Shown one piece after another: positions 26,615-35,245 of a stretch of DNA of 64,000 nucleotides. This DNA is from Bdellovibrionales bacterium (GTDB taxonomy: Bacteria; Bdellovibrionota; UBA1018). Both the position numbers and the translations under genes were made by a program. Below the pieces are notes generated by a model that worked only from the letters and a program-made list of their open reading frames with translations, ran no database searches and was not told the DNA's origin. Position 1 is the first letter of the stretch; the number at the start of each line of letters is the position of its first letter. The DNA is taken from positions 81,814 to 145,813 of the forward strand of contig JAFEAP010000002.1 of the NCBI GenBank assembly GCA_018266355.1, read 5' to 3'.

Positions 26615-27739
26615 ATGTCCGCACGTTCCCTGCTTACGATGGTTCTGGCTCTCGCGCCGGCCTCGCTCCTCGCGAGCGAAGCTCCGCGCCTGATCGAAAC
26701 GAAACCCGGCGTCCGTTACTGGTCGACCGCCGCTCAGCGCGCGGTGCTGAGCCGAAGAGCGCACCAAGCCGGCCGCTGCGGCGGCTTCCGCGACCTCACG
26801 AACGTGAAGATCTCGCCTCACGCCCTCGCGCCGACGCGCCTCGACCTCTACGGTCGCGAGCCGAAGGAACAATCCCGCGTGAATCCGATCATCGCCCGTG
26901 CGGACGAGGGCGCACTACTCGCCCTCGTGACGAAACTCTCCTCGTTCCACGACCGGAACTACCAAACGGACCTCGGCGTCCAAGCGGCGAGCTTCATCAA
27001 GGACCGCTACGTCGCGATCGCGAAGGGCCGTTCGGACATCAAGGTCGACTTTTTCGCCCACACCGACTTCAAGCAACCGTCGGTCATCGCCGAGATCACC
27101 GGCTCCGGTCCCCAGAAGAACGAGATCGTCGTCATCGGCGGTCACCTCGATTCGATCAACCAGTGGCAGGGCCGCGGCGGCGTCGCGCCGGGCGCGGACG
27201 ACAACGCCTCGGGTACCGCGACGGTGCTCGAAACGTTCCGCCTGCTCGTCGAGTCCGGCTATCACCCGAACCGCACGATCCTCTTCATGGGCTATGCCGG
27301 TGAAGAAGAAGGACTGCTCGGCTCCGGCGAGATCGCCGCTTGGTTCCGGAACAAGAACCGCGGCGTCGTCGGCGCGCTCCAGTTCGACATGACGATGTAT
27401 CCGGGCTCTTCGCCGCGGATCACGTTCATCACGGACTACACCGACCGCGACCTCACGAAGTTCAACGAACGCCTCGTCGACGAATACGTGAAGGTGAAAT
27501 GGATCGAGGACAAGTGCGGTTACGCCTGCTCCGACCACGCGAGCTGGACGGCCTCGGGCTACGCCTCGGCGTTCCCGTTCGAAACCGCCTTCGACGAATA
27601 CAACCCGAACATCCACACGCCGAAGGACACCACGAACATCCTTCGCCCCGGTCACGGCGTGAGCTACGTGAAGCTCGCGGTCGCCTACGCGATCGAGCTC
27701 GCCGAAGCCCAAGGCACGGCCTGGCGCGTGCGCCGCTGA
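26615..27739 (+). CDS. Secreted M28 family leucyl aminopeptidase
   Basis: A 374-residue exported di-zinc aminopeptidase of the Aeromonas/Vibrio leucyl aminopeptidase type (M28E). A signal peptide ends near LLASEAP. Metal ligands and catalytic residues are visible in order: His and Asp in IGGHLDSI, the bridging Asp in PGADDNASG, the catalytic Glu pair in GYAGEEEGLLGS, Asp in ALQFDMTMYPG, and the last His in NIHTPKDT. A cysteine pair (DKCGYACSDH) matches the disulfide near the active site of this group. GGGGGTAA precedes the ATG. A strong terminator follows the stop, so it is monocistronic. It would trim peptides outside the cell or in the periplasm. Confidence 0.93.
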   Translation: MSARSLLTMVLALAPASLLASEAPRLIETKPGVRYWSTAAQRAVLSRRAHQAGRCGGFRDLTNVKISPHALAPTRLDLYGREPKEQSRVNPIIARADEGALLALVTKLSSFHDRNYQTDLGVQAASFIKDRYVAIAKGRSDIKVDFFAHTDFKQPSVIAEITGSGPQKNEIVVIGGHLDSINQWQGRGGVAPGADDNASGTATVLETFRLLVESGYHPNRTILFMGYAGEEEGLLGSGEIAAWFRNKNRGVVGALQFDMTMYPGSSPRITFITDYTDRDLTKFNERLVDEYVKVKWIEDKCGYACSDHASWTASGYASAFPFETAFDEYNPNIHTPKDTTNILRPGHGVSYVKLAVAYAIELAEAQGTAWRVRR

Positions 27740-27772
27740 TCGCGGACGACGACGGATCCCGAAATATGAAAA

Positions 27773-27804
27773 GGCCGGCGGAGATTTTCTCCGTCGGCCT
27801 TTTT
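27773..27804 (+). terminator. Strong intrinsic terminator after M28 peptidase
   Basis: GGCCGGCGGAGA (27773-27784) pairs with TCTCCGTCGGCC (27788-27799), with one G-T pair, loop TTT, followed by TTTTT. AAAA precedes the stem, so it can act in both directions. Confidence 0.92.
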
Positions 27805-27886
27805 CACTGATCCGGAAGGGTCGAACCGATTCGGCGGCGGCGACCGGGCGGGCCCTATCCTCGCGCGCTACCGAACCGACGTACGG

Positions 27887-28420
27887 CTACCACATCCCGG
27901 TCAGGTGGGACGCATCGTTCGATTCGGCGGCTTTCTTCACCGCGAGTTCCGTCTCGACTTCGCGCCGGAGCGACGTCGGGATCACGGTCCCCGCGACCGA
28001 GGTGGTCGTTCCGATCGGCGTCCGCTCGTCGACCGTCACGCGCGAGTCGACGCTATAGGGACCGGACCCGAAGTACGCAAAAGCGAAGGCGCCTCCGAGC
28101 ATCGCGATGTTCTTCAGGAACATCGCTTGCTGGAGCTGCGCGGCCGCCGGGTCGGTGACCATCCAGAACGCGTGCATCTTCAGCGTCACCGGCACGAGGA
28201 AAGCGACGAGCGCCCACGCGCCGATCTTCGCCCGGTAACCGAAGGCGATGCTGAGCCCGCCGAAGATCGCGAGCAGGCCCGAGAGCGGAACGAGGAGCGC
28301 CGCGTACGGCACGCCTTGGGAAGCGGCATAACTGATCGTCGCGTCGGCGAAGTGGCCGAACCCGGCGATCACGAAGATCAGGGAAAAACAGATTCTTCCG
28401 AACAAGAGAGCTTCACGCAT
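27887..28420 (-). CDS. DoxX family membrane protein
   Basis: A 177-residue protein with four hydrophobic segments and the DoxX layout: FGRICFSLIFVIAGFGHFAD in helix 1, a loop, then PLSGLLAIFGGLSIAFGYRAKIGAWAL, and AMFLKNIAMLGGAFAFAYFGSGPYSVD in the last helix. The family includes subunits of quinol oxidases and thiosulfate:quinone oxidoreductase, but most members have no assigned role. The ~50-residue tail after the last helix is hydrophilic. GGAAGGAGT precedes the ATG. It is a single gene, divergent from a small secreted protein. Confidence in the family is good; no function is proposed. Confidence 0.85.
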   Translation of the reverse strand: MREALLFGRICFSLIFVIAGFGHFADATISYAASQGVPYAALLVPLSGLLAIFGGLSIAFGYRAKIGAWALVAFLVPVTLKMHAFWMVTDPAAAQLQQAMFLKNIAMLGGAFAFAYFGSGPYSVDSRVTVDERTPIGTTTSVAGTVIPTSLRREVETELAVKKAAESNDASHLTGMW

Positions 28421-28571
28421 AAAGACTCCTTCCTCTTCCGAAAATGCATAGGGGGTGCCATCCCGGAACGCCCCACCGACGAATGGATCCGTACCCTGTT
28501 GACCTTACTGACTTTTTCGCCGTTCAACCGGACAACCGAAGAGATTTTGACGCGTTAAGTCATTCTATGAT

Positions 28572-28601
28572 ATCTCCGCCGTTACCTACGACGGAGATTT
28601 T
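28572..28601 (+). promoter_or_regulatory. Hairpin that sequesters the ribosome-binding site
   Basis: ATCTCCG (28572-28578) pairs with CGGAGAT (28592-28598). Inside, CGT (28580-28582) pairs with ACG (28588-28590) around loop TACCT, leaving one C/A mismatch. The SD GGAG (28593-28596) of the gene starting at 28605 is in the 3' arm. TTT follows the stem, so it could act as a translational switch or attenuator. Confidence 0.55.
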
Positions 28602-28604
28602 CCC

Positions 28605-29102
28605 ATGACGAAGACCCTGCTTGCCCTCGCGATTTCCACCCTCACCGCGACTTCCGCCTTCGCCGGCGTCGAGATCGAATCCCTCAAGATCGTTCGCAGC
28701 GGCGGCGGCCAGATGGAAATCTTCCTCTCGGGGAGCGGGAACGTGATCAACGCCCCGATGGCGATGATCGCCTCGTGCGGCTTCAAGGACCTCACCCCCG
28801 AGCAGCAGATCGCTTCCGCCGTGATCCTCAAGGGCACGGACGCGGACGACATCACCGCGATCCTCGCGAACCAGGCGCGCATCGGCACCGACGTGAGCCC
28901 GCGCGAGCCGGACCTCGAATCGGGGACTTGGCTCTCGATCGAAATCGGCTTCGCTTACCGCGATTTCTCCGACAAGGTCATCCACTCGACCCAGAAAATC
29001 GCCGACCCGATCGTCGCGATCGGAGGTCGCGCGTCGAGTGTGATCGCGAACGTCGAAAAGCTCGCTCGCGCGAACGCCGCGGCGAAAGGCCTCTGCAAGT
29101 AA
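28605..29102 (+). CDS. Small secreted protein of unknown function
   Basis: A 165-residue exported protein with a clear signal peptide (MTKTLLALAISTL, cleavage after SAFA). The mature part begins GVEIESLKIVRSGGGQMEIF and looks like a short beta-rich domain followed by helices; two cysteines (IASCGF, GLCK) could form a disulfide. I do not recognise the family. Its SD is inside a hairpin (28572-28598), suggesting controlled translation. The next gene, another small secreted protein, starts 25 bp later with its own SD, so they are probably co-transcribed. Expression control looks more interesting than the fold. Confidence 0.72.
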   Translation: MTKTLLALAISTLTATSAFAGVEIESLKIVRSGGGQMEIFLSGSGNVINAPMAMIASCGFKDLTPEQQIASAVILKGTDADDITAILANQARIGTDVSPREPDLESGTWLSIEIGFAYRDFSDKVIHSTQKIADPIVAIGGRASSVIANVEKLARANAAAKGLCK

Positions 29103-29127
29103 GTCCGTTCACCCAAAGGATCCTCCG

Positions 29128-29562
29128 ATGAAATTCCGCACGCTCATCCTCGCCGCCTCGTCCCTCGCCTCCGCCGGCGCGTTCGCCATGCCCTGCGATA
29201 CCGGTTATACCTGCACTTCGGCTTCGAATCGCTACTCGATCGAGATCGGGACCTGCCGCTACGAAAACTCGGTGCGCCTCCTGACGACGAAGATCGCCGG
29301 CAAGGAAGTCGCCGGGGCGAAACTCGGAATGGCGTACGACGGCACGATCGACGGCGGAGTCCTCGCCTTCGACGTCTCGATCCCGGTGACGAAAGTCCAG
29401 GACGAGAACGGCGACGCCCGCGTGCTCAGCATCGAAATTCCGGCCGGATCGAAAACCGGCACGATCAAATCGAAATACCGGGAAAGCAATCCCGCGCCGT
29501 ACAAACTCGTCCGCGAGGAAGCCATCACCTGCGTATCGTCGGACGACGAAGGCCAGGAGTAA
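29128..29562 (+). CDS. Small secreted protein of unknown function
   Basis: A 144-residue exported protein; the signal peptide ends AGAFA and the mature chain starts MPCDTGYTC. Four cysteines in the mature part (CDTGYTC, GTCRYE, ITCVSS) suggest two disulfides. The remainder is beta-rich (SIEIGTCRYENSVRLL, VLAFDVSIPVTKVQ). No family is recognised. AAAGGA lies about 11 nt upstream of the ATG. It follows the previous secreted gene by 25 bp and converges on the PEBP gene with a 5-bp gap. Confidence 0.7.
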   Translation: MKFRTLILAASSLASAGAFAMPCDTGYTCTSASNRYSIEIGTCRYENSVRLLTTKIAGKEVAGAKLGMAYDGTIDGGVLAFDVSIPVTKVQDENGDARVLSIEIPAGSKTGTIKSKYRESNPAPYKLVREEAITCVSSDDEGQE

Positions 29563-29567
29563 TCCGG

Positions 29568-30119
29568 TCAGCGCCCGAACTTCGCTTCGAGCGTCGCTTC
29601 GCCGAGCTTGAGCTGGTTCAGGTAGAAGCCCACCATCGCCCCCGGCGCCTTCGCGTCGAGCGGGAGCTTATCCTTCAGGGCGAAGACCTTGAAGATGTAG
29701 CGGTGCGGTTTATCGCCGGCCGGCGGGCACGGTCCGCCGTAGCCGGATTTTCCGAAATCGGTCATGCCTTGGACGGCGCCTTTCGGGAGACCGCCTTTCG
29801 CGTGGCTCGCGCCGGCTTTGAGTTCCTTCGTTCCGGCGGGGAGGTTGAACACCGTCCAGTGCCACCATCCGCTGCCGGTCGGGGCGTCGGGGTCGTACAT
29901 CGTGACGGCGAACGTTTTCGCGTCGGCCGGCGCGCCTTCCCACTTCAGGTCGGGCGAGACGTTTTTCCCGGTGCAGCCGAAGCCGTTGAAGACCTGGTCG
30001 TTCGTCATCGTTTCGCCGGCCTTTACGACCGAGCTCGTGACGGTGAAACCTTCGGCATGCGCGAAGGACGTAAGCGTGAAAGCGAGGATCAGGGCGAAAA
30101 GCGAGTTCGATTTGGACAT
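29568..30119 (-). CDS. Exported PEBP (YbhB/YbcL, Raf kinase inhibitor-like) protein
   Basis: A 183-residue protein with a signal peptide (ends SFAHA) and the phosphatidylethanolamine-binding protein fold. Family blocks are in order: GKNVSPDLKWEGAP, FAVTMYDPDAPTGSGWWHW (the DPDAP anion pocket), TVFNLPAGTKEL, GYGGPCPPAGDKPHRYIFKV (the GxxPP and HRY motif), and the last helix region with LKLGEATLEAKFGR. Bacterial YbhB-type proteins have no settled function. The signal peptide places it in the periplasm. GGAGAATGG overlaps the start region. It is monocistronic, followed on its 3' side by the convergent secreted pair. Confidence 0.9.
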   Translation of the reverse strand: MSKSNSLFALILAFTLTSFAHAEGFTVTSSVVKAGETMTNDQVFNGFGCTGKNVSPDLKWEGAPADAKTFAVTMYDPDAPTGSGWWHWTVFNLPAGTKELKAGASHAKGGLPKGAVQGMTDFGKSGYGGPCPPAGDKPHRYIFKVFALKDKLPLDAKAPGAMVGFYLNQLKLGEATLEAKFGR

Positions 30120-30165
30120 TCCATTCTCCTAGGTTGAATCGATTCGAGGATAGCGACGAAAGGGG

Positions 30166-31626
30166 TCAGCCGGCAAGCCCGCGCGCCGGCGCGGTGGCCG
30201 GGGCGGCGAGTTTCGTCATTCCGACGTACACGGCCCCGGAAACGAAGAAGCCGATGAACCAAGCGTAATGGTAGAGCCCGATCAGACTCGAAAACGCGCC
30301 TTCCTTGTCGATCAGGTCGATCTCGGCGAGGAAACCCGGCAGGTTCGGCAGGATGCCGAGCACGAGCGCGACCATCGCGTTCATATTCCATCCCGATCGG
30401 TACCAGTACTCGCTGCCCGGGCGGTAGAGCGCGTCGACGTCGAGCTTCTGCTTCCGGACGAAATAGTAGTCGGCGATCAGGATCCCGCCGACCGGTCCGA
30501 GCAGGCTCGAATACGCGATCAGCCACTTGAAGATGTAGCCTTGGGGATCGGCGATGAGTTTCCACGGGAAAATCAGCACGCCGATGATCCCGGTGATGTA
30601 ACCGCCTTTCTTGAAGTCGATCTTCGCCGGAGCGAGGTGGGCGAAATCGTTCGCCGGACTGACGATGTTCGCAGCGATGTTCGTCGCAAGGGTCGAAATC
30701 GCGATCGCGAGCATCGCGAACGTGACGAGGAGTTTCGATTCGAACCGTCCGGCGAGCACCACCGGATCCCAGATCGTCTCACCGAAGACGAGCGTGGTCG
30801 CGCTCGTGACGACGACGCCGACGAACGCGAAGAGCGTCATCGACGGCGGAAGACCGATCGCCTGGCCGACGATTTGGGCGCGGCTCGACTTCGCATAGCG
30901 CGTGAAATCCGGGATGTTCAGGGAAAGCGTCGCCCAGAAACCGACCATACCGGTGAGCGCCGGGAAGAAATACGCGAAGAACTCCGATGAGGTCGCGAAC
31001 TTCGAGGGTTGGGCCAGGATCGGACCGAGACCGTGCGAGGCGGAGATCGCCCAGAGCAAAAGCAGAAGCGCCGCGACCGGGAGGAAGATCGCCTTGAAGA
31101 CGAGGAGTTTCCGGATGCTTTCGACGCCCTTGTAGACGACGAACATGTTCACGGCCCAGAACGCGAGGAACGTGATCGCCGGGACGGTGTCGAGGCCCCA
31201 GGACGCGGGTAAGATCGAGCCGACTTCGCCGAGCGAAGGCATCCAGACTTTCAGGCATTGGTAGATCGCGAACCCGCCGATCCAGGTTTGGATCCCGAAC
31301 CATCCGCACGCGACGATCGCCCGCAGGAGCGCCGGGACGTTCGCGCCTCTCATGCCGAAGCTCGACCGAGCGAAGACCGGGAACGGAATGCCGTAACGGG
31401 CGCCCGCCTGGCCGTTCAAGATGATCGGGATGAGAACGATCGTATTCCCGAGGCCGATCGTGAGGATGGCCTGCCACCAATTCATCCCGCCGCCGATGAG
31501 CGAACTCGCCAGCATGTAGGTCGGGATGCACAGACTCATCGAGATCCAGAGGGCGGCGTAGTTCCATGTCCCCCACGTGCGATCGAACGGCTTCGTCGCG
31601 GCCAGGTCTTCGTTCGTATAGCTCAT
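30166..31626 (-). CDS. NCS1 family nucleobase/hydantoin:cation symporter
   Basis: A 486-residue, 12-helix permease of the nucleobase:cation symporter-1 family (Mhp1, PucI, CodB relatives). Signature regions are WNYAALWISMSLCIPTYMLA (helix 1, with the substrate-facing Trp), GIPFPVFARSSFGMRG (helix 3), GWFGIQTWIGG (helix 3-4 region), and SLNIPDFTRYAKS (helix 6). It probably imports uracil, thymine, hydantoin or allantoin. Given the complete pyrimidine-degradation operon 2.3 kb away, uracil/thymine is the best guess. It is the only membrane transporter of this kind here. The start is ATG with no obvious SD. Across the divergent gap is a palindrome (31732-31746). Family is certain; substrate is inferred. 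Confidence 0.9.
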   Translation of the reverse strand: MSYTNEDLAATKPFDRTWGTWNYAALWISMSLCIPTYMLASSLIGGGMNWWQAILTIGLGNTIVLIPIILNGQAGARYGIPFPVFARSSFGMRGANVPALLRAIVACGWFGIQTWIGGFAIYQCLKVWMPSLGEVGSILPASWGLDTVPAITFLAFWAVNMFVVYKGVESIRKLLVFKAIFLPVAALLLLLWAISASHGLGPILAQPSKFATSSEFFAYFFPALTGMVGFWATLSLNIPDFTRYAKSSRAQIVGQAIGLPPSMTLFAFVGVVVTSATTLVFGETIWDPVVLAGRFESKLLVTFAMLAIAISTLATNIAANIVSPANDFAHLAPAKIDFKKGGYITGIIGVLIFPWKLIADPQGYIFKWLIAYSSLLGPVGGILIADYYFVRKQKLDVDALYRPGSEYWYRSGWNMNAMVALVLGILPNLPGFLAEIDLIDKEGAFSSLIGLYHYAWFIGFFVSGAVYVGMTKLAAPATAPARGLAG

Positions 31627-31731
31627 CCGAAATCGATAACACCGGGACCGGCTTCCCCCAAGGTTTTTTCGCTCTTAACCTTTCGATTTTACTAACTTTT
31701 ATCGAGTCTACTTTTTCTCCGTACGACATGT

Positions 31732-31746
31732 TAACGCATTGCGTTA
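31732..31746. promoter_or_regulatory. Candidate operator, TAACGCATTGCGTTA
   Basis: A perfect 7-1-7 palindrome, 105 bp upstream of the NCS1 start and 36 bp upstream of the secreted-protein start. TATAAA (31745-31750), a -10-like box for the rightward gene, overlaps its right edge. A repressor bound here would block that promoter. Confidence 0.45.
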
Positions 31747-31781
31747 TAAACCTCTTCGAAATGATTCGAAACGGAGCCTTT

Positions 31782-32312
31782 ATGCTGAACCCCGCTCGCC
31801 TATCCCTGTTTTTCGTCCTCACGGCCGCGCTGTCCTCGGCCTTTGCCGAGACCCCCCTCGAAACCGTGAACGCCATCATCGAGCGCCTCCACCCGAAGGG
31901 CGTCACCGGCCTCTTCAAGAACGGCTATGAAGGCGAAGACGAGCTCGGCACGATCTGCAAGCTGAACATCGACCGCAAGTACAAGAGCCCCGACGGCCAA
32001 TCCGGCAAGATCATCACCGCGATCGATTCCGGACCGGAAGGGAAAGTGATCGAAGTCGAAGTCGTCGGAAACACGAAAGTCGTTTCCGCGCTGAACCAAG
32101 ACGACTACGCCACCTTCTACGTGATGAATCCCGTGAGCGGCGGCCAGTACTGGAACTACACCGTCGAAATCCAATTCAAGGACGGCGCTCCGACCTCCTA
32201 CAGCATCACCGAAGACGCTCCGGGTAGCTTCCGCCTCCACCGCGAGTGCACGAACCTCCATCCGAACCACGAGAAGAACAACAACCGCCCGAAAGACGGA
32301 GTCTGGGGTTAA
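31782..32312 (+). CDS. Small secreted protein of unknown function
   Basis: A 176-residue exported protein with a signal peptide cleaved after SSAFA. The mature part starts ETPLETVNAIIERLHPKGVTG and is mainly beta-rich thereafter (GKVIEVEVVGNTKVVSAL). Two cysteines (TICKLN, RECTNL) could form a disulfide. I recognise no family. I chose ATG 31782 because ACGGAG lies 6-8 nt upstream; an in-frame ATG at 31761 would add seven residues before the signal. The next gene starts 4 bp after its stop, so they form an operon. The promoter region carries the palindrome at 31732. Confidence 0.72.
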   Translation: MLNPARLSLFFVLTAALSSAFAETPLETVNAIIERLHPKGVTGLFKNGYEGEDELGTICKLNIDRKYKSPDGQSGKIITAIDSGPEGKVIEVEVVGNTKVVSALNQDDYATFYVMNPVSGGQYWNYTVEIQFKDGAPTSYSITEDAPGSFRLHRECTNLHPNHEKNNNRPKDGVWG

Positions 32313-32315
32313 TTT

Positions 32316-33332
32316 ATGACGAACGCGAAAACCGCCTCCCTCGGCCTGGCCCTCGCCCTCTCGCTTTCCTCCGCCTTCGCGAGCGAGAAGCCGATCTACA
32401 ACTCCGGTAAGGACGTGAAGGTCACGCTCGTCGGCGAAGACGCGAAAAACCTGAAAGCGCTTCTCGACGGCGTTTCGCCGCGCGGACAGAGCGGTGACGA
32501 CCTTTACTATTTCTATACGAACCCGCTCCCGGTTTCGGCCGAAGCGAAATGGTCGCTAAGCTGCTCGATGAAGGCAGGAGTCGACGAGTGCCAAGCCGCC
32601 TTCGCGAAGGACCTCGTCGAGGATTCCGCCGGTCAGTCCTTCCTGATGAACGCGAAGGGCGGACTCGGATCATCCTACGGATATTCCGATACGCTCGCGA
32701 AACTCCAATCGAACGCGGCCGTGAATCCGCAGGCCACGGTCTCCGGCGAGTCCGTGACGTTCACCAGCAAGGACGGCCAATTCGCCTTCGTCTGCACGAC
32801 GAAAGACTGCGGTTTCGGCGTCCTCAAGGCGAAAGGCGCCCCGGGCCGCTACGGCGACCTCGCGATCCACACCTGGGGCCACAAGGCCCTCACCGGCGTC
32901 GTCCCCCAGGACCGCCGCATGGTGACCGACCTCACGAACGACGCCGACGTCGCGGCCCTCCTGCTCCAGCTGAAGACGAAATACGCGATCGAACCCGTGG
33001 TCGAGGAATCCGGCTCGCGCACGACGAGCTCGTACGTGCTCGAACTCACCCCGGAGATGAACCACACGAACGTCCTCGCCTGCTCGGAAACGACCGAGAA
33101 CGGCCGGATGGTCGAACGGCGCTGCCGGATCCGCGTGGTCTCCTACTTCGTTTCGAACCTCGACGGATGGGATCCGACGAAGAACGCCATCGTCGCGAAC
33201 CCGTTCCTCTTCAGCATGAGCGCGACCGGCGCGAAATACGCCTTCAAATCGAAGGATGGCCAGTTCGACATCGACTGCTTCCCGAAGAAGTTCGGGTACT
33301 GCCGGTTCAGCTTCGTGAAGGCGGCCCGGTAA
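32316..33332 (+). CDS. Secreted protein with two tandem related domains
   Basis: A 338-residue exported protein (signal ends SSAFA). The mature chain appears internally duplicated. A block with SKDGQFAFVC (residues 151-160) recurs as SKDGQFDIDC at 312-321, about 161 residues later. Each is preceded by a beta-rich stretch with a cysteine (WSLSCSM and VLACSE) and followed by a second cysteine (DCGFGV, GYCRFSF). Thus two disulfide-bonded repeats of ~150 residues are likely. No known family is recognised. It lies 4 bp after the preceding secreted-protein gene. Function unknown; secretion is certain from the signal. Confidence 0.72.
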   Translation: MTNAKTASLGLALALSLSSAFASEKPIYNSGKDVKVTLVGEDAKNLKALLDGVSPRGQSGDDLYYFYTNPLPVSAEAKWSLSCSMKAGVDECQAAFAKDLVEDSAGQSFLMNAKGGLGSSYGYSDTLAKLQSNAAVNPQATVSGESVTFTSKDGQFAFVCTTKDCGFGVLKAKGAPGRYGDLAIHTWGHKALTGVVPQDRRMVTDLTNDADVAALLLQLKTKYAIEPVVEESGSRTTSSYVLELTPEMNHTNVLACSETTENGRMVERRCRIRVVSYFVSNLDGWDPTKNAIVANPFLFSMSATGAKYAFKSKDGQFDIDCFPKKFGYCRFSFVKAAR

Positions 33333-33434
33333 CGAAAACCCCCTTCCGCGTCACCGCGGTGGGCTGACTCTCGATTTCACGCGTGGTACTCCGCGGCCAG
33401 CTCGAATACGGCTGACGCCGGAGAATCGCATCGC

Positions 33435-33857
33435 ATGAAAACTTTGCTGTCCGCCTCGCTCCTCATCGCCATGGTCTCGTCCCTCGCCGACGCCGCGACT
33501 CCGATCGCGAAGTGCGTCTCGGATGATTCGGCCGTCCTCCTCACCGTCTCGAAACGCGCTTCCGGCGACTGGCGCTCGGTCGACGTCACCTGGGAAAGAG
33601 CCGGGGTGACTTACACGCGTGAATTCATCAACGGCGAGATCAAGCAGAACGACGCCGACCGCATCCGTGCCCGCCAGAACCACGGCTTCCTCGGCCTCTT
33701 CGGCGACAAGACCCGTTTCGAACTCGATAAGAGCGCCCGCACCGCCGTTCTCTCGGGGGTGAATCGATCCCCGATCCGCGTCGGCGACGGACCTCACGCC
33801 CCGGCCGAGCCGAAGGGCAAATACGAGATCAAACTCACCTGCGAAATCGCGCACTAA
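33435..33857 (+). CDS. Small secreted protein of unknown function
   Basis: A 140-residue exported protein with signal peptide MKTLLSASLLIAMVSSLADA. The mature part, ATPIAKCVSDDSAVLLTVSK, is beta-rich and ends in YEIKLTCEIAH, so the first and last cysteines may pair. A central segment (FGDKTRFELDKSARTAVL) looks like strand-turn-strand. No family recognised. It lies 102 bp after the tandem-domain gene, and a long hairpin follows it at 33883. It may be its own transcript or the end of the 31782-33332 unit. Confidence 0.7.
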   Translation: MKTLLSASLLIAMVSSLADAATPIAKCVSDDSAVLLTVSKRASGDWRSVDVTWERAGVTYTREFINGEIKQNDADRIRARQNHGFLGLFGDKTRFELDKSARTAVLSGVNRSPIRVGDGPHAPAEPKGKYEIKLTCEIAH

Positions 33858-33882
33858 CGACCGTTAGGGCGCCTTGAAGTCA

Positions 33883-33929
33883 CGCGCCGGACGAGACTCT
33901 ACCCCCTAGAGCCCGACTCGTCCGGCGCG
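33883..33929. terminator. Bidirectional hairpin terminator between convergent genes
   Basis: A perfect 13-bp outer stem (CGCGCCGGACGAG at 33883-33895 with CTCGTCCGGCGCG at 33917-33929) encloses CTCTA-ccccc-TAGAG. It lies between the secreted-protein gene and preA. No T-run follows on either side, so it may act as a stem-loop end or rho-associated terminator. Confidence 0.6.
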
Positions 33930-33970
33930 GGCTATTTCTCAGCTTCCCTTTCTCGACCGTCAGGTCCGCC

Positions 33971-35245
33971 TTAACGGGCGGCCATCGGATTGTTCGGGTG
34001 CTTCGTCCACGGCAGGTACGGGAGGTCCCGCTTCTGGTCGACCATGGTGATGCAATTCACCGGGCAGACGAGCGCGCAGAGGTTACACCCGACGCATTCT
34101 TCTTCGATGACCTCGTACCGGATCGGGTCGCGGCGGGTAAGCCCCGCGATCTTCTTGATCGACTGGTGGGACGTGTCTTCGCATGCGACGTAACAAAGAC
34201 CGCAGTTCACGCATTGGTCCTGGTTGATGTTCGCGATCGTCTTGAAGTTCAAGTCGAGCTCGTTCCAGTTCTTCACGTTCGGGATCGCCCGGCCCATGAA
34301 ATCGGAAAGCTTCTTATAGCCCTTCTCGTCCATCCAGTTCGAGAGACCGTCGTTCAGGTCTTGGACGATCTTGAAACCGTAGTGCATGGCTGCGGTACAG
34401 ACCTGCACGGAGCCGGAACCGAGGGAGATGAATTCCGCGGCGTCCCGCCAGGTCGAAATCCCGCCGATGCCGGAGATCGGAAGTCCGTGAGTCTCCGGAT
34501 CGCGCGCGATCTCGGCGACCATGTTCAGCGCGATCGGTTTCACGGCCGGTCCGCAATAGCCGCCGTGCGTTCCCTTTCCGCCGACCGTCGGCGTCGGCGC
34601 CATCTGGTCGAGGTCGATCGTGACGATCGAGTTGATCGTGTTGATGAGCGAGACGGCGTCGGCGCCGCCGCGCTTCGCCGCGCGCGCGGGCATGCGCACG
34701 TCGGAAATGTTCGGCGTGAGTTTTACGAAAACCGGCATGCGGGTGTTCGCCTTGCACCAGCGGGTGACCATCTCGACGTATTCCGGGACTTGACCGACGG
34801 CAGAACCCATTCCGCGTTCGCTCATCCCGTGCGGGCAACCGAAGTTCAGCTCGATCCCGTCGGCGCCCGTCGGCTCGACTTTCTTCAGGATCTTTTTCCA
34901 CGACTCCTCTTCGCACGGAACCATGAGCGAAACGATGACGGCGCGATCCGGCCACGCCTTCTTCACTTCCGCGATCTCGCGGAGGTTCACCTCGAGCGGT
35001 CGATCGGTGATGAGCTCGACGTTGTTCAGGCCCGCGATCTTGAAGCCGTTCACCTCGATCGCGCCGTAGCGCGAGGAGACGTTCACGACCGGCGGATCTT
35101 CACCGAGGGTCTTCCACACCACGCCGCCCCACCCGGCCTTGAAAGCGCGTTCGACGTTGTACTTCTTATCCGTCGGCGGCGCGGAGGCGAGCCAGAACGG
35201 ATTCGGGGATTTCACTCCGGCGATAGTGCAGCTTAAGTCGGCCAT
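33971..35245 (-). CDS. preA: NAD-dependent dihydropyrimidine dehydrogenase, PreA subunit
   Basis: The FMN/iron-sulfur subunit that reduces uracil or thymine to the dihydropyrimidine, first step of the reductive degradation pathway. A dihydroorotate-dehydrogenase-like TIM barrel occupies residues 1-310, with FKAGWGGVVWKTLG, ADGIELNFGCPHGMSERGMG (the NFGCPHG catalytic region), PVFVKLTPN, GGADAVSLINT and ISGIGGISTWRDAAEF. Two 4Fe-4S clusters follow: CVNCGLCYVACED and CVGCNLCALVCPV. The ATG overlaps the preT stop by one base (TGATG), so the two subunits are translated together. It is the last gene of the operon. High confidence by partner gene and motifs. Confidence 0.95.
   Translation of the reverse strand: MADLSCTIAGVKSPNPFWLASAPPTDKKYNVERAFKAGWGGVVWKTLGEDPPVVNVSSRYGAIEVNGFKIAGLNNVELITDRPLEVNLREIAEVKKAWPDRAVIVSLMVPCEEESWKKILKKVEPTGADGIELNFGCPHGMSERGMGSAVGQVPEYVEMVTRWCKANTRMPVFVKLTPNISDVRMPARAAKRGGADAVSLINTINSIVTIDLDQMAPTPTVGGKGTHGGYCGPAVKPIALNMVAEIARDPETHGLPISGIGGISTWRDAAEFISLGSGSVQVCTAAMHYGFKIVQDLNDGLSNWMDEKGYKKLSDFMGRAIPNVKNWNELDLNFKTIANINQDQCVNCGLCYVACEDTSHQSIKKIAGLTRRDPIRYEVIEEECVGCNLCALVCPVNCITMVDQKRDLPYLPWTKHPNNPMAAR

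Noticed and set aside
27805..27886. tRNA-like TTCGAACC-type sequence after the terminator
   Set aside because: No acceptor stem, anticodon arm or CCA pattern could be drawn. It is intergenic sequence only.
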